Below the pieces are notes generated by a model. The model was not told where the DNA came from and did not search any database. It worked only from the letters and a program-made list of their open reading frames with translations. Source: CAVPWP01 sp050789285 (GTDB lineage: Bacteria > Pseudomonadota > Alphaproteobacteria > Rhodobacterales > Rhodobacteraceae). Taken from it: a stretch of DNA of 64,000 nucleotides. The stretch spans positions 339,599-403,598 of the forward strand of contig NZ_JBOUVX010000004.1 of assembly GCF_050789285.1 (NCBI RefSeq). The letters are read 5' to 3'. Positions 34,633 through 43,012 of this stretch are shown piece after piece (within the stretch, counting starts at the first letter, position 1; each line of letters starts with the position of its first letter). The position numbers and the translations under genes were made by a program.

Positions 34633-35661
34633 ATGAAACTCAGACATGGATTGGCGGCACTCGCTTTGTTCGCCGCGGCGGTTCCCGCAACCGCACAGGA
34701 ACTCACGACGCTGAAGGTTCTCACCCCGGTGCCGCGAACGGCGTCGTGGTACCCGATCCTTGTAGGCGAAGCGCTGGGCTATTTCGAGGAGGCAGGGATC
34801 GTCATTGATCTTGTGCCGGGCGGCGACCTTCCGGCGACCGCGTTCCTCGAGAACGGGTCGGTCGACATCGCCAGCCTCGACGCACCCCAGGTCGTGCAGG
34901 CGCAGGCGCGCGGGATCGATCTCGATGTCGTGTACGAGGTCATGCACGGCGCCGTCGAAGGCGTGTTCGTCAAGGCCGACAACCCGGCGCAGTCGTTGTC
35001 CGAACTGGGCAACACGACCATCGGAATCGTCGGTGAAAGCGACCGCTCGCTTCTGGTGACCGCGCTTGACATCGCCGGTGTCCCGCTCGACTCGGTGCAG
35101 ATCGTTGTCCTTGGCGAAAGCGCCCCGCTTCTTGCCAACTCGCTTGACAGCGGGCAGGTCGCGGGGATCGTCGGCGGCCCGTCGGACCTTGTTTCGCTCC
35201 GTTCGCAAGGCCTCGAGATCCGCAACCTTCTTCCAGAAGAGATCGGTGATCTGCCGGCCAACTCCTTCGCCATGCGCGCAGACCGCATCGAGGAACTGCG
35301 CCCGGTGATGGAAGGCTTCTTCCAGGCCTGGGGCAAGAGCGTCTACGCCGCCGAAGCCGATCCCGAGGTCGTCGCCGCGATCGCCAAGCAGGCGGTGCCC
35401 GAGAACTGGATACGCGAGGATCTGGGCCAGCTGCTGCTTGATGTCGGCTTCACGCTGCACAAGCCCGACAATGGCATCTACGGCGAACTGCGGAGCGGCG
35501 TCTGGACCAACCTGCAGGAGGACCTGATGACCGCCGGAGAGATCAGCCAGATGTATGACAATGCAACGTTCCTGAACGACGCCTACATCGCCTCGGCCAA
35601 CGACTTCGACCGTGATGCGGTCGCTGCCGATCTCGCGGCGTGGAAAGCCGAAAACATGTGA
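34633..35661 (+). CDS. ABC transporter substrate-binding protein, SsuA/NMT1 type
   Basis: 342 residues with signal peptide (MKLRHGLAALALFAAAVPATA). The mature part reads like nitrate/sulfonate/THI5 binding proteins: WYPILVGEALGYFEEAGIVIDLV, GGDLPATAFLENGSVDIAS, then a second lobe IGIVGESDRSLL. It most likely feeds the permease/ATPase at 31483-33167, since both units carry the same promoter/operator and no other partner is near. Periplasmic. Ligand unknown; absence of catabolic genes in the module gives no hint. Confidence 0.86.
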   Translation: MKLRHGLAALALFAAAVPATAQELTTLKVLTPVPRTASWYPILVGEALGYFEEAGIVIDLVPGGDLPATAFLENGSVDIASLDAPQVVQAQARGIDLDVVYEVMHGAVEGVFVKADNPAQSLSELGNTTIGIVGESDRSLLVTALDIAGVPLDSVQIVVLGESAPLLANSLDSGQVAGIVGGPSDLVSLRSQGLEIRNLLPEEIGDLPANSFAMRADRIEELRPVMEGFFQAWGKSVYAAEADPEVVAAIAKQAVPENWIREDLGQLLLDVGFTLHKPDNGIYGELRSGVWTNLQEDLMTAGEISQMYDNATFLNDAYIASANDFDRDAVAADLAAWKAENM

Positions 35662-35693
35662 ATTCTCCCGTCCGGTTCCCCGGATAGTTCCTG

Positions 35694-35731
35694 GACGCCC
35701 CGTGGCTCTGCCCCGGGGCGTCATTTTTTTT
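35694..35731 (+). terminator. Rho-independent terminator of the ridA/binding-protein unit
   Basis: Nine-bp perfect stem GACGCCCCG / CGGGGCGTC (35694-35702, 35714-35722) with an 11-nt loop, followed by ATTTTTTTT. It starts 32 nt after the stop of the binding-protein gene and closes the rightward unit. Confidence 0.9.
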
Positions 35732-35942
35732 GCGTGACCCTCGCTGCGGTCTCGACTCTGGCTTCATCGAGGTCTGCCCCGGCTCGGAGCGGTGATCTGA
35801 TAGAAGTGATCGAATGACCGCTTGGCTGGGCGAAGCTGCCCTTCAATGATCCGCCATCGCAGCTCCTGCCGAAGGCCTTGCATTGAGGGAGTTGCGTGGA
35901 TCCGCAAACACTACACGGAGCCACAGCGATATGGGGAACTCG

Positions 35943-36017
35943 TGGTGCCCGGGGGCGGAATCGAACCACCGACACGCGGATTTTCAATCCGCTGCTCTAC
36001 CCCTGAGCTACCCGGGC
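35943..36017 (-). tRNA. tRNA-Phe(GAA)
   Basis: 75 nt including an encoded CCA. The acceptor stem GCCCGGG/CCCGGGC, D-arm AGCTCAGGGGTAGAGC, anticodon stem-loop GCGGA-TTGAAAA-TCCGC with anticodon GAA, and T-arm GGTGGTTCGATTCCGCC all fold. It lies about 80 nt downstream of yacG in the same direction; a small TGAAGG / CCTTCA hairpin (36023-36038) sits between them, so the tRNA may be processed from the end of the yacG transcript. Confidence 0.96.
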
Positions 36018-36096
36018 ACGGGTGAAGGCGAACCTTCAGGTCGCGGCGTTTTAGACGCGGGCGCGGGGGCTGTCCAGAGGGATCGGTGCGAAAACG

Positions 36097-36276
36097 TCAG
36101 TGCTTTGGCGGGGTCTCGCCATCGTCGCCGCCGGACTGGTCGTCGACCTCGACCGGATCGCCAGGGACGGCGTAGCCTCCGGTCAGCCATCGGCCCAGGT
36201 CAACGTCGGCGCAGCGGCGCGAACAGAACGGGCGATACGCCTTCGTCGCAGGCTTGCTGCAGATCGGGCAACTCAT
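36097..36276 (-). CDS. yacG: YacG-type zinc protein, DNA gyrase inhibitor family
   Basis: 59 residues, starting MSCPICSKPATKAYRPFCSR. Four zinc-binding cysteines (C3, C6, C18, C22) in a C-x2-C...C-x3-C pattern followed by RCADVDLGRWLTGGYAVPG, the YacG signature. The E. coli protein binds GyrB and inhibits gyrase. The start overlaps the stop of the RNase E/G gene as ATGA. The acidic C-terminal tail (VEVDDQSGGDDGE) is common. It is too short for many gene callers but unmistakable. Confidence 0.92.
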   Translation of the reverse strand: MSCPICSKPATKAYRPFCSRRCADVDLGRWLTGGYAVPGDPVEVDDQSGGDDGETPPKH

Positions 36277-37307
36277 GGCAAGACCTCGGCAAGGGGAAGA
36301 CGCGCGCGCTTGCGCTGCAACTCGAAGTGGCCAAGCGCCGTCCAGCCGGCGAGCACCGTCTCGTCGCCCTCGGCCCGGAAGGCGGCCTTAAGCGCCTGTT
36401 CGACACGATGGCGGTCGGCCCTTGGGAAGGGGGCGAAGTCAACCGTGATCGCGCCGCCAAGGCCGCGGCAGCGCAGCTCGCGCGGCAGGGCGCGCGCGGC
36501 GGCGATGTTGGCCTTGAGGCCCGCGGCGGGGCTTGTGTCGGGCCCGGTGTTGACGTCGACGGCGACAAGCGCCGCGGTGGGTTCGATCACCATGGAGGCC
36601 CCGCCCGGCAGCAGCGCCCGAGGGCGGCGCAGAGGGTCAAGCGCCTCGGTCACGCCAAGGCGCGCGAAGCTGTCCGGCCCCTCGTCCACCTCGTCCGCGC
36701 CACCCCAGTCGGACAGGGCAACCTCGTGTGGATCGGGGCCGTCGAGCAGAAGGTCCGCCGCGGGCCCCGCGGCATCCGACAGGATCGCCCGCGTGACTTC
36801 CGCGATGGACTGCGCATCGGCCAGAACGTCGGCCTCCGGCGCCGCTTCCGCAGCCGAACGCAGGATCAGGCCCACGTCCTCGGGCAGGTCGATGCCGGCG
36901 CCCAACGCCGCCAGCGCCGACCGCGCGTCGGCATCGGCGATCGCGCGCGACACGTTGCGCCCGGGCGCACCCGGCGTCGCGATGGCAAAGCGGCCCTTGA
37001 TCGTCAGGCGGGTCGATACCGGGACGGCCTTGCCCTCACGGGCATAGCCGGTGACCTGCACCAGCAGCGGTTTGCCCGGGGCGATGCCCTTGGTCTGGCG
37101 CAGAAATCCCGTCCGCCCGTCGCCAAGGTCGATGAAGATCCCGCCCAGCCCCTTCACCTGACGCTGCGCGATCCCGCGCAGGATCGCGCCGGGGCGCAGC
37201 ACCTCGCCCGGGGCGTCGATCAGGATATCCTCAAGCCGCCCGTCCACAAGCAGCGCAGCCGCGGCCCGACCGTCGATGTGGTCAAGAACGATCACCCGGC
37301 CCTTCAT
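36273..37307 (-). CDS. Short ribonuclease E/G-family protein
   Basis: 344 residues. An S1-like start (VKGLGGIFIDLGDGRTGFLRQTKG read in the first 80 residues) is followed by the catalytic DNase-I-like core: VAVDVNTG and ITVDFAPF carry the two aspartates that bind Mg2+ in RNase E. The protein ends soon after, with no C-x2-C zinc link and no C-terminal scaffold, so it is shorter than RNase G (about 490). It may mature rRNA or tRNA. Overlaps maf by 4 nt upstream and yacG by 4 nt downstream. Confidence 0.85.
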   Translation of the reverse strand: MKGRVIVLDHIDGRAAAALLVDGRLEDILIDAPGEVLRPGAILRGIAQRQVKGLGGIFIDLGDGRTGFLRQTKGIAPGKPLLVQVTGYAREGKAVPVSTRLTIKGRFAIATPGAPGRNVSRAIADADARSALAALGAGIDLPEDVGLILRSAAEAAPEADVLADAQSIAEVTRAILSDAAGPAADLLLDGPDPHEVALSDWGGADEVDEGPDSFARLGVTEALDPLRRPRALLPGGASMVIEPTAALVAVDVNTGPDTSPAAGLKANIAAARALPRELRCRGLGGAITVDFAPFPRADRHRVEQALKAAFRAEGDETVLAGWTALGHFELQRKRARLPLAEVLP

Positions 37308-37885
37308 CGGACGCCCTCGAAGCCGGCGGCCCCAAGCAGGGCGGCGGTCTCGGCAAGCGGCAGACCGACGATGGCGGAATAGCTGCCGGACACCCACGGG
37401 ATGAAGGCCTCGGCCAGCCCCTGGATGGCATATCCCCCGGCCTTGCCGTCCCATTCGCGCGAGGCGAGGTAACGGGCGATGTCGCCGTCGTCGAGCGTCT
37501 TCATGCGCACGGTCGACGTCACGTCGCGCCGCCAGATACGGTCGGGCGTACGCACGACGACGCAGGTGATGACGCGGTGACGGCGACCCGAGAGAAGCCC
37601 GAGGAAGGCGCGAGCCTCGTCCTCGTCCGCGGGCTTGCCAAGGATGCGGCGCCCCGCGGCGACCGTTGTATCGGCGGCGACAAGCACCTCGCCCTCGGCC
37701 AGCGGCACCGCCATCGCCTTGTCGAGGGCGATGCGGCGGCAGTAGGTCAGCGGGCGTTCTCCCGGCAGGGGCGTCTCGTCGGTTTCGGGAACCCGCACCT
37801 CGTCCGGCACAAGACCGATCTGTTGAAGAAGCGCGCGCCGCCGCGGGCTGCCCGAGCCCAGGATCAGCCGGGTCGGACGGGCCAC
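37304..37885 (-). CDS. maf: Maf-family nucleotide pyrophosphatase
   Basis: 193 residues. The Maf signature LGSGSPRRRALLQQIGL is at residues 7-23, followed by the acidic-site region VAADTTVAAGRRILGKP and, near the C terminus, KAGGYAIQGLAEAFIPWVSGSYSAIVGLP read in parts. Maf proteins hydrolyse non-canonical or modified nucleoside triphosphates. It lies immediately after infA (0-nt gap) and overlaps the RNase E/G gene, in an order common in Alphaproteobacteria. Confidence 0.92.
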   Translation of the reverse strand: MARPTRLILGSGSPRRRALLQQIGLVPDEVRVPETDETPLPGERPLTYCRRIALDKAMAVPLAEGEVLVAADTTVAAGRRILGKPADEDEARAFLGLLSGRRHRVITCVVVRTPDRIWRRDVTSTVRMKTLDDGDIARYLASREWDGKAGGYAIQGLAEAFIPWVSGSYSAIVGLPLAETAALLGAAGFEGVR

Positions 37886-38104
37886 TTACTTGAAACGATA
37901 GTTGATGCGGCCCTTCGTCAGGTCATAGGGCGTCATTTCGACCTGAACCTTGTCGCCGGCCAGAACACGGATGCGGTTCTTGCGCATCTTTCCTGCCGTG
38001 TGCGCGATGATCTCATGGCCGTTCTCGAGTTCGACCCGGAATGTCGCGTTGGGCAGGAGTTCCTTCACGACGCCGGGGAATTCGAGAAGTTCTTCCTTGG
38101 CCAT
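37886..38104 (-). CDS. infA: Translation initiation factor IF-1
   Basis: 72 residues, the standard length: MAKEELLEFPGVVKELLPN, then FRVELENGHEIIAHTAGKMR and ...YDLTKGRINYRFK at the end. A single OB-fold that occupies the ribosomal A-site during initiation. ATG 38104 is chosen over an upstream in-frame ATG (38125) because it gives the universal length and has AAGGAG ahead. Essential housekeeping gene. Confidence 0.97.
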   Translation of the reverse strand: MAKEELLEFPGVVKELLPNATFRVELENGHEIIAHTAGKMRKNRIRVLAGDKVQVEMTPYDLTKGRINYRFK

Positions 38105-38182
38105 GAGTTCTCCTTGGTTGCACACCCGGTGCTTCCGGGCGCGCCTTAAATGATCCCAAACCGCCGCCTTTTCAAGCCGGAA

Positions 38183-39070
38183 TCAGCACAGGGCTTGGAT
38201 TGCGACGTTGCGGGCTGGACCGGCCTGCATCGGCCAGTCGGAAGGATTGCTGACTTGGGCCACCGGCGCGGCGTGGTCGAAATCCGCCCGATCGACCGTG
38301 GCGAAGGTCCAGCCGGGGGTTTCGATCTGACCAAGCGCCACGATTCCCGTGGGCGGAAACCCTTCGTCCGGGGGGCAGAATACCCCCGCCGCGCCGACGT
38401 TGATGTCGATCAGCGCGCATTTCGGCGTGAACCCCGACAGGGGCGCCTGCACGGTGATGCAGCGCTGTTCCAAGGCGCGGGCCATCGCGCCGATCCGCAC
38501 CCGCCAGTAGCCGGCCGTCTTCTCGGTCGCCGAGGGTATCAGGATCAGCCAGCACCCGGCCTCGGCCAAGGCGCGCGCCAGGATCGGGAATTCGCCGTCA
38601 TAGCAGATCAGCACACCAATCCGACCGAAGGGCGTATCGAAGGCGGTCAAACCCGTGCCGCCCTGAAGGGCCAGATCGCGCCGCTCCCACGGGGTGGGCA
38701 CGATCTTGTCCTGCTGTCCGACCGCGCCCGAGGGCAGGTGCAGCCGTGCGCGGTTCACATGGCCCGTGCCACAAGCCACGAGGTTCGAACCCGAAAGGAT
38801 CGCGACCCCGTGGCGCGCGGCCAGGTCGGAATGCAGCGCGACCAGCGCCGGATCGGCGGCCGAGGTCAGTGCCAGCCAGTCCTTGGGGTCCTCGGGCGGG
38901 TCCGACAGCCCCGCCAGCGTCGCCTCGACGCCGGCGTATTCCGGAAAGACCAGAAGATCGGCCTGTCCGGCCGCTTCGGCCACCCAGGTGTCAAGCTTGG
39001 CGGCATAGGCCTCCCACGAGGGCAGCGCCTCGACTGGATAGGCGGCGGCGGCGATACGAAGCCTTGTCAT
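38183..39070 (-). CDS. Carbon-nitrogen hydrolase (nitrilase superfamily)
   Basis: 295 residues. The Glu-Lys-Cys triad is visible: Glu in LVFPEYAGVE, Lys in QQDKIVPTPWE and Cys in VLICYDGEFP. These enzymes cleave amides, nitriles or carbamoyl groups. The gene overlaps the GNAT gene by 4 nt. In many bacteria these two domains are fused in one polypeptide (GNAT plus carbon-nitrogen hydrolase, about 500 residues); here they are separate but tightly coupled. Substrate unknown, possibly an N-acyl or amide damage product. Confidence 0.88.
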   Translation of the reverse strand: MTRLRIAAAAYPVEALPSWEAYAAKLDTWVAEAAGQADLLVFPEYAGVEATLAGLSDPPEDPKDWLALTSAADPALVALHSDLAARHGVAILSGSNLVACGTGHVNRARLHLPSGAVGQQDKIVPTPWERRDLALQGGTGLTAFDTPFGRIGVLICYDGEFPILARALAEAGCWLILIPSATEKTAGYWRVRIGAMARALEQRCITVQAPLSGFTPKCALIDINVGAAGVFCPPDEGFPPTGIVALGQIETPGWTFATVDRADFDHAAPVAQVSNPSDWPMQAGPARNVAIQALC

Positions 39071-39651
39071 AGGGCACGGGTCCAGAACTGAAGGGGTTTC
39101 TCGGTCTGCTCCGCCGCGCCGACGTCCTTCCAGCGGAAGTGCGCGACGGCGCCTGGCAGGGGGGCATAGCCGCGCTTGCGCCAGAAGCCATCCAGCGGGC
39201 GGTAGTCGATCGGACGCGCCGGGTGGTCGCCCGGGCGGATCACCGCGCAGAACGCGGCGTGCGAGCGGCCAAGCGCGCGGGCATGGGCCTCGCGCGCCTC
39301 GAAGAAGGCATGTCCCGCCCCCTGCCCCCGATACTCCGGCAGAAGCACGCTTTCGGCGCAGTAGAAGACCTGGCGCATCGGGACGTCCCAATCCGCAAGC
39401 GCGCGGCCGAAGTCGTCGGCGTGATCCTCCATCGGGGTGCCTGTCGCCGCGCCCACAAGGCGCGCGCCATCGAAAGCGCCGACCAGGATCGCGGCCCCGC
39501 TTTGCGCATAGGTCGACAGATAGCGCCTCTCATAGTCCAGATCACCATCGTAGAGATAGGGAAAGGCGCGGAAGACGGTGATGCGCAGTGTCGCCACGTC
39601 GTCAAGCGCGGCGGCAAGCGCCGCCCCCGTCAGCGTCCGCACATCGAGCAT
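39067..39651 (-). CDS. GNAT-family N-acetyltransferase
   Basis: 194 residues. Motif A for acetyl-CoA is SVLLPEYRGQGAGHAFFEAREAHA near residue 103; the preceding strand RQVFYCAES and the later DYRPLDGFWRKRGYAPLPG fit the GNAT fold. It lies between an NTF2-like gene (1-nt overlap) and a nitrilase-family gene (4-nt overlap). Together with the latter it recreates a known GNAT-nitrilase fusion, so the two products probably act in one reaction path. Substrate not known. Confidence 0.86.
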   Translation of the reverse strand: MLDVRTLTGAALAAALDDVATLRITVFRAFPYLYDGDLDYERRYLSTYAQSGAAILVGAFDGARLVGAATGTPMEDHADDFGRALADWDVPMRQVFYCAESVLLPEYRGQGAGHAFFEAREAHARALGRSHAAFCAVIRPGDHPARPIDYRPLDGFWRKRGYAPLPGAVAHFRWKDVGAAEQTEKPLQFWTRAL

Positions 39652-40049
39652 CAGGCCCCGACCTGCCGCAGCCAGTCGGCCATGTTGTAGTAGGTGGTCA
39701 CCCGGGCGATCTTGCCGTCCCTGAGCGTAAAGAACGTTCCCACGGGCAGCACATAGGTCTGGCCCGCCGCCAGCGGCAGGCCTTCCTGCGTGGCCTTGTA
39801 GGTTCCGTGGATGGTGAACTCGGCGGCCGCGCGGGCACCGTCGTCGCCCATCAGGATCACAAGACCCTCGACGCGTTCCGCATAGGCGCGATCCATCTCG
39901 GCCAGGAACTCGGCGAAGGCCGCCTTGCCGTGCCGGATGCTGCCCTGGTTCACATGATGCTCGACGTCGTCGGTGAGAAGCGCCAGCATCCCTTCGGCGT
40001 CGCCGGTGTTGAAGGCGTCGAAGTAGCGTTGGATGAGATCACGGCTCAT
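39651..40049 (-). CDS. NTF2-like (SnoaL/ketosteroid-isomerase fold) protein
   Basis: 132 residues from ATG 40049, with AAGGA 8 nt upstream. The fold signature is clear: IQRYFDAFNTGDAEGMLALL, then DDVEHHVNQGSIRHGKAAFAEFL and near the end FFTLRDGKIARVTTYYNMADWL. The fold serves as isomerase, hydrolase or small-ligand carrier, so no reaction can be assigned. First gene of a three-gene insert (NTF2, GNAT, nitrilase) between the phosphatase and infA. Confidence 0.84.
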   Translation of the reverse strand: MSRDLIQRYFDAFNTGDAEGMLALLTDDVEHHVNQGSIRHGKAAFAEFLAEMDRAYAERVEGLVILMGDDGARAAAEFTIHGTYKATQEGLPLAAGQTYVLPVGTFFTLRDGKIARVTTYYNMADWLRQVGA

Positions 40050-40082
40050 TGTCTTGTCCTTTCGCATTCGCAGGGCCCCCGG

Positions 40083-40556
40083 TCACGAGGCGGGATCGGA
40101 TAGATCCCGGGGTGGCCCCCATTTTCCGGTCATCCGGGCGATGATCTGGTCGCGCGCCTGGCGGTAGCTCTGCATCTTGTCTTCGCGCGTCTCGCCCAGG
40201 CCGGTGGGATCGAGGATCGGCCAGTATTCCACCTCGAGATGGTTATAGCGGGTCAGTTCCTGCGCCCGGCGCTGCGCGGCTGGCGACAGCGCCACGATCA
40301 GGTCGAAGCTCGTCAGGTCGTCGCCCCATTCCTCCATCTGGTCAAAGGACCGCACCCGGTGCCGGGACAACTCGACCCCAAGCTCGGCACAAACGGCAAT
40401 GGCGAAGCCGTCGATCTCCATGTCGCCCTTCACGCCGGCCGACTGCACATAGGTGTCCTGACCATAGAACTTCTTCATCATGCCTTCAGCCATGGGAGAG
40501 CGGACGGCATTGTGATCGCAACAGAAAAGCACCGATCCGGGCAGGTCTGCGATCAC
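40083..40556 (-). CDS. Low-molecular-weight phosphotyrosine phosphatase / arsenate-reductase family
   Basis: 157 residues. P-loop CCDHNAVRSPMAEG near residue 12, where C-x5-R(S) forms the phosphate site, and the general acid in PILDPTGLGE near residue 120 are intact. Members are protein tyrosine phosphatases (cytosolic) or thioredoxin-coupled arsenate reductases; the DPTG form is nearer to the phosphatases. It follows the UPF0262 gene by 1 nt. This pairing just upstream of infA is common in Rhodobacterales as I recall. Confidence 0.87.
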   Translation of the reverse strand: MIADLPGSVLFCCDHNAVRSPMAEGMMKKFYGQDTYVQSAGVKGDMEIDGFAIAVCAELGVELSRHRVRSFDQMEEWGDDLTSFDLIVALSPAAQRRAQELTRYNHLEVEYWPILDPTGLGETREDKMQSYRQARDQIIARMTGKWGPPRDLSDPAS

Positions 40557-40557
40557 A

Positions 40558-41037
40558 TCAACCCCCGAAGTGCAGCACGCAGATCAGCGTGAACAGCCGT
40601 CGTGCGGTGTCGGTGTCGACCTCGGCCTTGCCTTCGAGGCGCTCCTGCACGACGCGGGCGCCTTCGTTGTGGATCCCGCGGCGGGCCATGTCTATGGTTT
40701 CGATCTGGCTGGGGGGAAGCTTCTTGACCGCGTCGAAGTAGCTTTCGCAAATCTGGAAGTAATCCTTCACCACCTGGCGGAAGGGACCAAGCGACAGATG
40801 GAATTCGGCCGCGGGCTGGTCGTCCTCGGTGCGGATGTCGAAAACCAGACGCCGGTCCTTGATCGACAGCGATACGCGGTAGGGCCCCGCGGGGGGAGTG
40901 CGCCCGTCACGCACCGGCAGCGAGAAGCTGTTGTTCTCCAGAAGATCGAAGACGGCCACCCGCCGTTCCTGTTCGATTTCGGCGGTGGGCGGCGGCAGGC
41001 CGCTGTCGTCGATCCGGATGTCGCAGATGCGGGTCAT
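40558..41037 (-). CDS. UPF0262 family protein
   Basis: 159 residues, starting MTRICDIRIDDSGLPPPTAE and containing the conserved YRVSLSIKDRRLVFDIRTE, FRQVVKDYFQICESYFDAVK and IDMARRGIHNEGA stretches of the UPF0262 family. Function unknown; the family is confined mostly to Alphaproteobacteria and is usually near hisD. ATG 41037 gives the family-like N terminus; in-frame codons upstream read as noise. Cytosolic by composition. Confidence 0.86.
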   Translation of the reverse strand: MTRICDIRIDDSGLPPPTAEIEQERRVAVFDLLENNSFSLPVRDGRTPPAGPYRVSLSIKDRRLVFDIRTEDDQPAAEFHLSLGPFRQVVKDYFQICESYFDAVKKLPPSQIETIDMARRGIHNEGARVVQERLEGKAEVDTDTARRLFTLICVLHFGG

Positions 41038-41175
41038 GGCAAGGGGCTCCGCGCAGGCTTGCCCGTAGATGCCCGACCCACCCGGCCACCGCAAGGCACG
41101 ATAAGGCCATCTGCGGGGACAGGCCGCCTGTGGCACGGCCCGCGACGGCAGTCATCGCACGCCCCGGTCACGTCG

Positions 41176-42477
41176 TCAGCCGTTCAGTCGGTCAAGCCGC
41201 GCGCGCACGCTGAGACCGTGCGCTTGCAGGCTTTCGCTGATCGCCAGCCGCTCGGCCGCGGGGCCGATCGCCGCAAGCGCGCCGGGGGTCATCTTCGAGA
41301 CGGTCGTGCGCTTGAGGAAATCCATCACGCTCAGACCCGACGAAAACCGCGCGGACCGGGCGGTGGGCAGAACGTGGTTGGGCCCGCCGACATAGTCGCC
41401 GATCGCCTCGGGCGTCCACTTCCCAAGGAAGACCGCGCCGGCATGGGTGATCCGTGGCAGAAGCGCGTCGGGATCGGCGACGCAAAGTTCAAGGTGCTCG
41501 GGCGCGATGCGATCGCTCAGCGCCGCGGCCTCGTTCAGATCGCGCACGGTGATGACCGCGCCGAAATCGCGCCAGCTTGCCCCGGCGATGGCGCGACGAT
41601 CGAGCGTGCGAAGCCGCGCCTCGACCGCCTCGGCCACGGCGCGCCCGAAGGCGGCGTCGGTGGTGATCAGGATCGACTGCGCGCTTTCGTCATGCTCGGC
41701 CTGGCTCAGCAGGTCCAGCGCGATCCAGTCGGGGTCGTTGTCGGCGTCGGCGATGACCAGAATCTCGGACGGGCCTGCGATCATGTCGATTCCGACCTTG
41801 CCGAAGACCTGACGCTTGGCGGCAGCGACATAGGCATTGCCGGGGCCGGTGATCTTGTCGACCGGCCGGATCGTGGCCGTGCCATAGGCCAGCGCCGCCA
41901 CCGCCTGCGCGCCACCGATGCGATAGATCTCGTCCACCCCGGCGACGCGGCAGGCAAGAAGGACCAGCGGATTGATCGTCCCATCCGGTGTCGGCACGGT
42001 GACGACAAGCCGACCCACCCCGGCGACCTTCGCCGGGATCGCGTTCATCAGGACCGACGAGGGGTACGAGGCAAGTCCGCCCGGCACGTAAAGCCCCGCC
42101 GCCGAGACCGGGCCCCAGCGCCAGCCCAGCATCGCGCCCGATTTGTCGGTCCAGCTTTCGTCCGTTGGCATCTGCCGGTCGTGATAGTCCCGGATGCGCC
42201 CGGCCGCGAGGGCAAGCGCGGCACGCTCGTCGTCCGGGACGACGGCGACGGCGGCATCAATTTCGGCGTCCGTGATGGCAAGCCGATCGGGCGTCAGCGA
42301 AACCCGGTCGAAGCGTTCGGTCAATTCGACCACGGCGGCGTCGCCGCGCGCGCGCACGTCGGCGATGATGCGCGCCACGACTTCGCCCACCTCGGGCGCT
42401 TCCTCACGCTTCATGGTCAGGAGGGCGGCGAAGCTGGATTCGAAATCGGCGGCGTCGGTCGACAGGAACTGGGGCAT
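41176..42477 (-). CDS. hisD: Histidinol dehydrogenase
   Basis: 433 residues. It oxidises L-histidinol to L-histidine in two NAD+-dependent steps, the last part of histidine synthesis. Seen: AGLYVPGGLASYPSSVLMNA, the conserved core IGGAQAVAALAYGT, AGPSEILVIAD, and zinc or catalytic residues in SQAEHDE, IAPEHLEL and GPNHVLPT. ATG 42477 is the family start. hisD stands here apart from other his genes, between UPF0262 and DUF2948, as in other rhodobacteral genomes. Confidence 0.95.
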   Translation of the reverse strand: MPQFLSTDAADFESSFAALLTMKREEAPEVGEVVARIIADVRARGDAAVVELTERFDRVSLTPDRLAITDAEIDAAVAVVPDDERAALALAAGRIRDYHDRQMPTDESWTDKSGAMLGWRWGPVSAAGLYVPGGLASYPSSVLMNAIPAKVAGVGRLVVTVPTPDGTINPLVLLACRVAGVDEIYRIGGAQAVAALAYGTATIRPVDKITGPGNAYVAAAKRQVFGKVGIDMIAGPSEILVIADADNDPDWIALDLLSQAEHDESAQSILITTDAAFGRAVAEAVEARLRTLDRRAIAGASWRDFGAVITVRDLNEAAALSDRIAPEHLELCVADPDALLPRITHAGAVFLGKWTPEAIGDYVGGPNHVLPTARSARFSSGLSVMDFLKRTTVSKMTPGALAAIGPAAERLAISESLQAHGLSVRARLDRLNG

Positions 42478-42535
42478 GGCGAACTCCTTGGCCGGCACAT
42501 AGCGTCCGGCGCGCCGGGTCACAAGCGAGGGCGGT

Positions 42536-43012
42536 TCAGGTGTGCCTTGGCGCCTTGCCGGATGGGGCCACGTAGGGCCGCGTCACGTCGCGCAGGACCA
42601 CTTCCAGCGCCTCGACCTCGATCCCGACCGCGCCATCGCCCGCAAGCGTCAGCACGACACGGCCGGTGCCGTCCTCGCCCGCCTCGAAGTCGATCGCAAG
42701 CAACGACAGGATGGTGTCCGCGTCGCCGCGTTCCACACCTTGCGAGCCCACGCGCTGGACGTCCTCGACCGCAAGCACCGACTGCACCCGTTCGTAGGGG
42801 CGGCGCCGCGCTTCGGCGCCTGTGGTGTCCTCCCACCGGAAGCGGTTCAGAAGGATCGCGAAGCGCCGGTGCCGCCGGTCCCAGGTCATCTCGGACGACG
42901 GGAAGACCGCGTCCTGCACAAGGCTCGAGATCACCTTCAGATCTTCGGAATCGAGCGCCCGAAGCCGCAGCGGCCCTTCGGCCGCATCTTCGAAGCGCGC
43001 GTCCTCGACCAT
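42536..43012 (-). CDS. DUF2948 family protein
   Basis: 158 residues with the family's typical opening LRLRALDSEDLKVISSLVQDAV and the stretch MTWDRRHRRFAILLNRFRWED. Function unknown. It overlaps the murA stop by one nucleotide and precedes hisD by 58 nt, so the three are probably one transcript. No membrane segment or signal peptide. Confidence 0.85.
   Translation of the reverse strand: MVEDARFEDAAEGPLRLRALDSEDLKVISSLVQDAVFPSSEMTWDRRHRRFAILLNRFRWEDTTGAEARRRPYERVQSVLAVEDVQRVGSQGVERGDADTILSLLAIDFEAGEDGTGRVVLTLAGDGAVGIEVEALEVVLRDVTRPYVAPSGKAPRHT

Noticed and set aside
40083..40556. Arsenic resistance gene (arsC)
   Set aside because: No arsR, arsB or acr3 neighbours; the housekeeping context and acid-loop form favour a phosphatase.
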